DNA from: Terebella lapidaria
Lineage: Eukaryota > Annelida > Polychaeta > Terebellida > Terebellidae
Length of the DNA stretch: 64,000 bases
Assembly: GCA_949152475.1 (NCBI GenBank)
Contig: OX424562.1
Coordinates: 2,542,001-2,606,000 of the forward strand
Direction: 5' to 3'
Within the stretch, counting starts at the first letter, position 1, and the number at the start of each line of letters is the position of its first letter. This document shows positions 58,028 through 64,000 of the stretch, piece by piece. A model generated the notes under the pieces. That model searched no databases. It worked only from the letters and a program-made list of their open reading frames with translations, and had not been told where the DNA came from. The translations under genes were made by a program, and so were the position numbers.

Positions 58028-58769
58028 CGCCGTGAGCCAGAGAATGTCCGATAAAAAATAGTGAGATAAACTCATCATATTTTGGGCAAGTTTCAAGCAC
58101 GCGAACAGTATAATTCGGACATGCCACAAAAATACACAAGCTTTCACAATGAACATCTCGATATTGTAAGTTATTGAACCAATAAAGGGATTGTCATGAT
58201 GTATTACTTACATAAATGTCGGCCCAGAAATCATTACAGGGTACAACCAAATTAATATGAACTTCGAAATAAGACCTACACCGTTTCATTTTCTAATTGA
58301 CTAGACTCTGATGAACCACAACGTGACACTTTTGTGCCTCGAGGGAATGAGGAGGCTTTTAGTTGCCAGGGACACGAATGCACCTGTTGTTTTACGAGGT
58401 GAAAAGTGAATGGTGTTACTGTTGAAAACCATTCCAACTTGACAATAGTTGTCAGCGGTGGAACGGTCTAATTTCCCCCGGGTAGCATCCTGACTCCGTA
58501 ATCAAAACAGGATCACCAGCCATCAAGTTGAACACGTGTTGATGTGACATGACAAAAATTGGTGCATGTAGTTGGTTTTCACACACTCCAGTAGCTATAC
58601 AGTATTGTTACTAGGTTTGTAAACAAGTCTGGATGGTGTGTGATTACCCAAGAGACTGAGCGAGATTGTGATCATCCCAATTATTGTTCAAGGTCATCCA
58701 AGATCAAAATCAAGGTGTGAAATGCCATAAAGAATCAACACACACAATTGAACAAACCTAACGTATGTT

Positions 58770-58856
58770 CTAGTAAAGATAATCTCGAGAAAACAACTCG
58801 AGCTACTTGCTTACGTCCATCGTAACGTCGCCTATGGTAGTGCGATTCCTACCGTG
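58770..58856. mobile_element. Relic right end of a CACTG-type transposon, copy B
   Basis: Duplicate of 52831-52917 within tandem copy B. Confidence 0.63.
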
Positions 58857-61321
58857 ATATTTGACCCAGACAGCTCAGTACCTTGATGTCAAAGTCGACA
58901 GCTAACACAGGAAATAAATCTTTATTATCAGCAATAAATTCAATGCAATACGCCCAGTCTGATTCCAGTACCGAGTTTTATGATCACGTCGTTATCGCCG
59001 GCATACTTCGACACAGACAAGAGATTGATGCGTGAGACGGGAATGAACAAAGACAATTCAATAAAAGGCTTTCCCCACGAAGAATTGGTTCTGATTTTAT
59101 TTGTCTTTATTACAGCATAAATGAATGAAGGGAAAAAACCGTCCAGACACATTTTAAGTACTGGAAGTGTAGAAAAGAAGACAAATGCGAGTATAAACTG
59201 TCAAACATCCTGCCCGTGCTTGTATACGTGTGTCGGAGTCGAGAATCGTGCATTGAGAGCAAGTCAATCAGAAGTACTTGACTTTGTAGTGTATAGCTTT
59301 TCCACAGTCCGAATTACAATTACCACTGCATCTGATCAACTGTCGTAAATAACTCGAAGCTCGGCATATATATTCTAGGATTTTAATGCGTTTTATTGTT
59401 CAGCTTGGATGAACGTTTAACTGGATATCAGTGAAAAAACATGTTAATATGCCATCAATGACTAAAAAATAAGCAGTTTTGAAACAAAGCAACACCCAAT
59501 GCCGGTTGGCGTTGAACATGTCCCACATATACCATCTAGGAGTCTTCTTACTGTTGACTAAAGGCGTTTTCTTCATCAATTATTCCTTGCTCTCAACATG
59601 TAAAGCTTTACATCTACGTCTTTATTGTCTCCCCGCAGGGGAGACTTAGTAAACGCTCACTGAGATTCTCATGGGGGAAATACTCTTCGACTGGGGAAAA
59701 AAACCTGGTTTCGAAGAGAAAATACTTTGAAAGTGTGTTCTACCGAGCTCGACGTAAATAATTCAGTTAATTAATATAATCTGATGAATATTTTCGTCGA
59801 AGGGTGCAATTTTTTCGTCTCTATCGCCAATTTACATGAACATTAGCGTCTCGGCTGGATTTGAGAATAAATACATAACTACGGTGTGCATTCAGTCAAC
59901 CGTGTATCACTTTTGTCTCTACTGTCGAGTCATCGCTCACTTCTCACGCTTATTCTTTATGTTAGTGCCAAATTTTCCTTGTTTTGGAGCAGAAAAACTA
60001 GCACATTTGTTACGTTCCATTTTCTGACTTATCTTCACTTCTAACAATCATACGCATTTATTTTTCGCTGTCCCACCAACGAGCTAATTTTTCGCTCGCA
60101 AAGTGCGGAAGATTGATTACCGTGGTATTTATCGTTGGCAATGTGTAAAAGTCGGAATGGGTTCCGATTTCAAAACCACCGCCTTCAACATTCACGGTGG
60201 TCCTACGATTTGGCATTTAGTCGGGAAATTACGCCAGTAGTCGGACGATACCGACGTTTAGTCGGGCAAATAGGCCCGAACGATGCAATTGATCACGGCA
60301 TAAACGCAGGTGGTGACAACTAATCGAGGAAAAATAAAGTAAATAACTATTGCATTGAGTATCGGAACCATTTAGGTGTCAATAGAAATAGGTGTCCCGA
60401 GTAAATATGCCGCATGCTAACCAAAAAACGCCGATTTGGTTGTCGCTCATGAATACGCCAATGATGAAACTAAATGGACCTTTAAAACATAATGACACCC
60501 ATATTATTTATATTTCTCTGGGTTTTGTGAAATACATTTGCTCAAATAAGTCATTTGGGATGGTTTTTCTATGATTTTGTGTGTCATTACTTGATAAAAG
60601 TTGTTTTTGGATGAATGCAAATCACTGCGTTCCTAGTCGGGATCTGTTTTGGTGTAGGATATCCAACTTCGGCGTTCAGTCGGTCATCATGGCCACCTTC
60701 TGCCATTCGCATAGAGTTGTATTACTACTATCATGAACGGACTAGTCTAGTTCCGAAATAAATTTTTAACATGATATTTTCGAATGAAGTTGATTGGCTA
60801 AAGGGACTCATAGCCTAAAAGAATAGTATAGATTTTTGCATTGTGTGACCGACAGCTGTTCCATATATTGCATCGAGCTCCCTGTGGTGGTAATCAGGCA
60901 TGCCTGGCGATATATATTAAAATCCCACTTGAAATTCTTGTAATGATCGTTTCTGTTCACCCGAACAATATGATATTGAATATGATGTACATTATTTTTG
61001 ACAAAACGCCAGAATGCTAACCTACTAAGTATTATCCATTAAAATCTCACGAGTTTGTTCCAGATTAATATTCGTTTCGGCATTAATAATGAATGGACTT
61101 TAGAACAGTACTGCACCACAATAAGTGATTGCGAACTATTATTGAAATCTCTGTAGGCTCAACGCGAAAAATCACGATCGTAACTGCCAAGGACCAGCAC
61201 TCTTACAAATGGACAAACCCCGCTAGACGCCGTAGTCATGTCCCACTAGGTACGGTACCATACATTTAGTTTGCAAAAATTCCTTTTACACAAATGTTTA
61301 TTCTAAACTATTGTAAAGTTA

Positions 61322-61860
61322 TTGACTACCGCCCGCTCTTCGGAATCCTCGAGGATAGTCCTCTCTCATCCGAGTCCTTGCGGACGCGCATCCGCTATTC
61401 CGGATCCTCGCGGCAGGGCCGCTCACCGGAGGTCGCTGCGGACACGGTAACTACTTCAGCATTAACGGTAACCAGGTAACAGCCCACCCGACACTCCCAG
61501 GCCTACGGACACCGTTCAGAAACTAGTTCATCCCTACGGTGTTAACTGGCGGGGCCTGGCGAGCCGCGGTCTGCCTCGGGGACGGAACCCCGTACAGTCC
61601 GACATGCTGGCCAGAGCCTCTGTCACACGTCCCCGGAAGGGAGAGAGCTGGCGATCCACAGGGCCGAAGGCCCCCGAGTCAGCAACTTGTCTCTCCCAGC
61701 CCGGGCCTCCCCATGGAAATCGTCCCCAGGGCTCTAGGAGCCCACTACTCAGACCCAGGGAACACAAAGCTCATGGCGAGCCTCGTGAGCGTCCTAGTCT
61801 CGATCTCTCGGACAATCTCCTCGATCGAGTCGCTTCCAGTGTATATATAATACACCAGAA
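61322..61860. other. GC- and CpG-rich block, full copy
   Basis: Base composition changes sharply from AT-rich to GC-rich at ACTACCGCCCGCTC (about 61327). The first 270 bp are also in tandem copy A (from about 55388), which breaks off at 55654; here the sequence continues. Opposing ORFs of 77-103 codons are not supported. A palindromic GTGTATATATAATACAC lies at about 61838. Probably part of the same mobile element as the ORF at 62575-63960. Confidence 0.5.
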
Positions 61861-62450
61861 ACTGTAGGGCGCACGCGAGGTTTAATCGATCCATTGTTAT
61901 AGTTTACTGGAGCGTAAATTACAATACGTCGCCGTGGCAACGCACGCTCGAACGGAGCATGTCAAAACAAGGCCAAGTACGAAAAGGCCACATAAATGGC
62001 ATTTATGTTTACAATCACCTGCCGCGTGCTTAGGGCAAAATCGCCACATTACCCCCTTCTTACAATGTTGGTCCCCAACATGTTGCGCCCGCGCCCAAAA
62101 TGCTCGAAACCCGACGAAGGCTTCGCATGGCGGGGGCCGGAAGAAGGCAAGATGGCAACGCCCGGAAGTCACGGCGCAAACACTAGGACTTTAAGAGTCC
62201 CTTTTGGAAGAATGGGGAACTACCCCCGGACTTACAGAGTAAACTATAACGCGCTTTGCAATTTTGAATAAATCCTAATAAACAAGCTAAAATTTTGACC
62301 GAGGTGGTCCAAAACCGTGTGATGACCTTGAAAGGCCATCCGTTATAAAAGGACGGTGTGTCGAGTCTTTGGAATATCTTTAAGGTTAGACTTTAAATTT
62401 AGAAATTTTGTAAAACGGCACACCGAGTGATCAAAAGTGATAGTACCTCT
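61861..62450. other. Transition region between GC-rich block and long ORF
   Basis: Mixed composition; ORFs of up to 91 codons overlap in several frames without motifs. A TATAAAAG sequence on the plus strand at 62344-62351 would point away from the minus-strand ORF. The GC rise restarts near 62458. Confidence 0.4.
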
Positions 62451-62574
62451 AAAAATGTTGCCGACCGCCCTGCCGGCCGGCTCCTCAGATCCGCAGGACG
62501 GGTCTGAGGCAGGGCGGAGCCGCGGAAGCGACTCCGGCACGCCGCCGCACAAGAGCAGCGACGAGGCTAGCACC

Positions 62575-63960
62575 CTAGCCTTCCTCCATCGTCATGGGCT
62601 CCTCATCCGTGCCGCCTGTCTTGGGGTCTGGCGGCGGTGACGAGTCCCTACGCCGCGGAAGCAGCGGAGCCGGCATAGTGAAAGCCGGCTGCACGGGCGG
62701 ATGAGGCAGGCCCGGTGGAGCTTGCAGGGGCTTTTGCGGTGAGCCCTGCAATCCGGGTCCTGACGGAGCCATCACGACGGAGGCCGGTAGAGAGGTCGCG
62801 CCGAGATCTGCAATGGCGCGGAACATCTCCACCGTATCGCGGGTGCGCTGTGGACCGGCCGTCCGTTCTCCCCACACCTGGACTAGGTATGGGTAGATGG
62901 CCAGCTCCAAAGCGGCATCCGCGCGCCGGAGAGCCGCCTGGTTCAGGGCGGACGACTCGGGGTCATCGACGCCCTGGAGTAGGCGAGTCCGAGCGGCCTC
63001 GGCTTCGTCAAGACGACGCCGTAGCTGCTCATTCTCAGCCTCCAGGTGCTCCATCCGTGCGGCTACCTCTGGGGCGGGGGCGGACGCCCCGGACTGCTCG
63101 GCAAGAGCGGCGGTCCGACCCTGGTCGAACGCGCGCCGCTCAATGACGGCCGACAAAGTCCGGTAGCTCTCTAGGCTCCGCCGGGTGCCTTCCATGAGGC
63201 CCTGGTCGTATGCGAGATCGCATGCGACACGGGAGGCCTCGGCGCGGCACCGGCTGAACCGATCCAGAGAGCTGTCCATCTCCGCCACAAGGTACTCCGC
63301 CGCTCGGGTGAGTCGACCACGCTGGGGGTGATCCCAGGGGTGCTCCTCCCGAGCGCGGACCAACGCGGCTACACCTGCGGACCCCAAGTCACGAATGGCT
63401 CGGGGCACCGGCAGGTTCACCAACGCCGGGTCACCGGGGATCCGGTCCATACCATCGCGACGATGGCCGACCGCCTGGCCTACAGACTCGCGGAAAGTCT
63501 CGTAGACGCTGGCAGTCGTGGCACCGAGCCTCCGGCGTACGTCCGCCGTGGCGTCGAGGGGGTCCAAGTCCAGGGAGGCGGTGCTTTGCCATCCCGTGGA
63601 CGTCCCCTCAACTACCAACGAGGACGTGGACGTCGACCTCGAGAGAGGTACCGCACGTCCGCTACTGCTCGCAACCGAGGGAGTCACACGTGGGGTCCTT
63701 GGCGGGACCACCGACGCGGTACTCGAGGAGGCGGAGGTGTCTGCCACCACCCGTCCCTCAGACGGACCCGCGGGTACCGTCACCTCGAGCAAGCCCGGGT
63801 AATCCTCCTGAGTCAGCGCACCCGGAGACTGCAGGGGCGTCGTCCCGGCCGGAGCCTTTCCGGCGGACGAGCTCTTCCCCTGAGTCTTCGGCTGGGGGCG
63901 CGGCTTAGGAGAAGCCACTCGTGTCTTGGCCGCGATCTGCGGCATCTTCGACACGATCAT
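62575..63960 (-). CDS. Long GC-rich ORF, Ala/Arg/Glu-rich coiled-coil protein
   Basis: The first ATG (63960) gives 461 codons to a stop at 62575. The frame stays open to the window edge, so the true start may lie outside. The N-terminal ~130 residues are Pro/Ser/Thr/Ala-rich and basic, hence likely disordered. Residues about 130-260 look globular. About 295-335 contains MEHLEAENEQLRRRLDEAEA, a clear heptad coiled coil. The C terminus is Pro-rich and ends acidic (TDEEPMTMEEG). No zinc knuckle, protease or RT is visible. Together with the CpG-rich, intron-free DNA this fits ORF1/gag of an unclassified retroelement or another integrated element. Host gene or foreign origin cannot be excluded. 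The shorter ORFs on the other strand are shadows. Confidence 0.55.
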   Translation of the reverse strand: MIVSKMPQIAAKTRVASPKPRPQPKTQGKSSSAGKAPAGTTPLQSPGALTQEDYPGLLEVTVPAGPSEGRVVADTSASSSTASVVPPRTPRVTPSVASSSGRAVPLSRSTSTSSLVVEGTSTGWQSTASLDLDPLDATADVRRRLGATTASVYETFRESVGQAVGHRRDGMDRIPGDPALVNLPVPRAIRDLGSAGVAALVRAREEHPWDHPQRGRLTRAAEYLVAEMDSSLDRFSRCRAEASRVACDLAYDQGLMEGTRRSLESYRTLSAVIERRAFDQGRTAALAEQSGASAPAPEVAARMEHLEAENEQLRRRLDEAEAARTRLLQGVDDPESSALNQAALRRADAALELAIYPYLVQVWGERTAGPQRTRDTVEMFRAIADLGATSLPASVVMAPSGPGLQGSPQKPLQAPPGLPHPPVQPAFTMPAPLLPRRRDSSPPPDPKTGGTDEEPMTMEEG

Positions 63961-64000
63961 GGTCACCCGGTGCCGTTCTTCACCTGCCTGGGTCACCGGC

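Larger units (their letters stand above)
55655..61594. repeat. 5.9-kb direct tandem duplication, copy B
   Basis: Collinear with copy A at an offset of about 5927-5940. From about 57260 to 61594 I count only a handful of base differences plus an 11-bp insertion near 57645. From 55655 to 57230 differences are clearly denser. It lacks the left TIR of the CAC...GTG element, and at its right end the GC-rich sequence continues instead of breaking off. No genes are seen. Confidence 0.9.

Noticed and set aside
62715..63146. Plus-strand GC-rich ORFs (143, 89 and 94 codons)
   Set aside because: They are antisense shadows of the long minus-strand ORF. Their Arg/Pro-rich low-complexity composition is typical of reverse reading of GC-rich coding sequence.
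1..64000. tRNA, rRNA or snRNA genes
   Set aside because: I looked for TTCGA-type B boxes with matching A boxes and conserved rRNA blocks and found nothing convincing; a covariance-model scan would settle it.

Overview
This 64 kb window is animal nuclear DNA, most likely from a marine mollusc or another lophotrochozoan. The reasons are the AT-rich, intron-containing, TE-dense sequence and the reverse-transcriptase families: CR1/Jockey-type non-LTR elements and a GIPMGTNCAP-type RT with a KFYGRH tail. Satellites rich in GACCTTGA/AGGTCA and inverted-repeat elements such as GCGTATTAGGGCC point the same way. The taxonomic call rests on remembered family distributions, not on a search. There are no bacterial-type genes, rRNAs, tRNAs or CRISPR arrays that I can recognise. 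Most short ORFs are chance or TE debris.

Layout. 1-3.46 kb is a decayed non-LTR retrotransposon (endonuclease + RT) that has lost its catalytic RT motif C. 3.6-5 kb is an old repeat module split by a short inverted-repeat element whose core is an array of about 23 palindromes. 6.08-7.73 kb is a TIR element with CAC...GTG ends and a 5-bp target duplication.

From about 9.49 to 39.4 kb the window is a tandem segmental triplication. Unit 1 is 9.49-21.2 kb, unit 2 is 21.2-34.65 kb and unit 3 is 34.65-39.0 kb, with a large internal deletion in unit 3. Each unit carries a decayed member of an uncharacterised multicopy protein family on the minus strand. Units 1 and 2 also carry a palindromic GCGAC/CAGCGAAAA array. 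All units have an 81-bp minisatellite and end in a satellite full of nuclear-receptor-like half sites. The copies act as empty-site references for each other. They date a GIPMGTN-type RT fragment (unit 1 only), a 0.95-kb minisatellite-bearing insertion (unit 1 only) and a 3.07-kb CACTG-ended transposon with a zinc-finger ORF (unit 2 only). They also show a CR1-like fragment in units 1 and 2 but not in unit 3. 40.0-41.9 kb is an older, diverged copy of the same modules.

The one clear host gene lies at 42.06-46.06 kb on the minus strand. It is a sarcosine/pipecolate oxidase-like FAD enzyme (PIPOX family) in seven exons with fully consistent splice phases. Its C-terminal exons are not visible, and the gene ends against the duplicated region.

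46-49 kb holds MITE pieces, an orphan 187-codon ORF and a 3' fragment of another non-LTR element. 49.2-51.27 kb is a second CAC...GTG element with TIRs of about 520 bp. Its interior starts a direct tandem duplication of 5.9 kb (49.73-55.65 and 55.65-61.59 kb). Most of that duplication is almost identical between copies, but the first 1.6 kb is clearly more diverged. The right edge of the window (61.32-64 kb) changes to GC- and CpG-rich sequence. It contains a long minus-strand ORF for an Ala/Arg/Glu-rich coiled-coil protein that looks like ORF1/gag of an unclassified mobile element.
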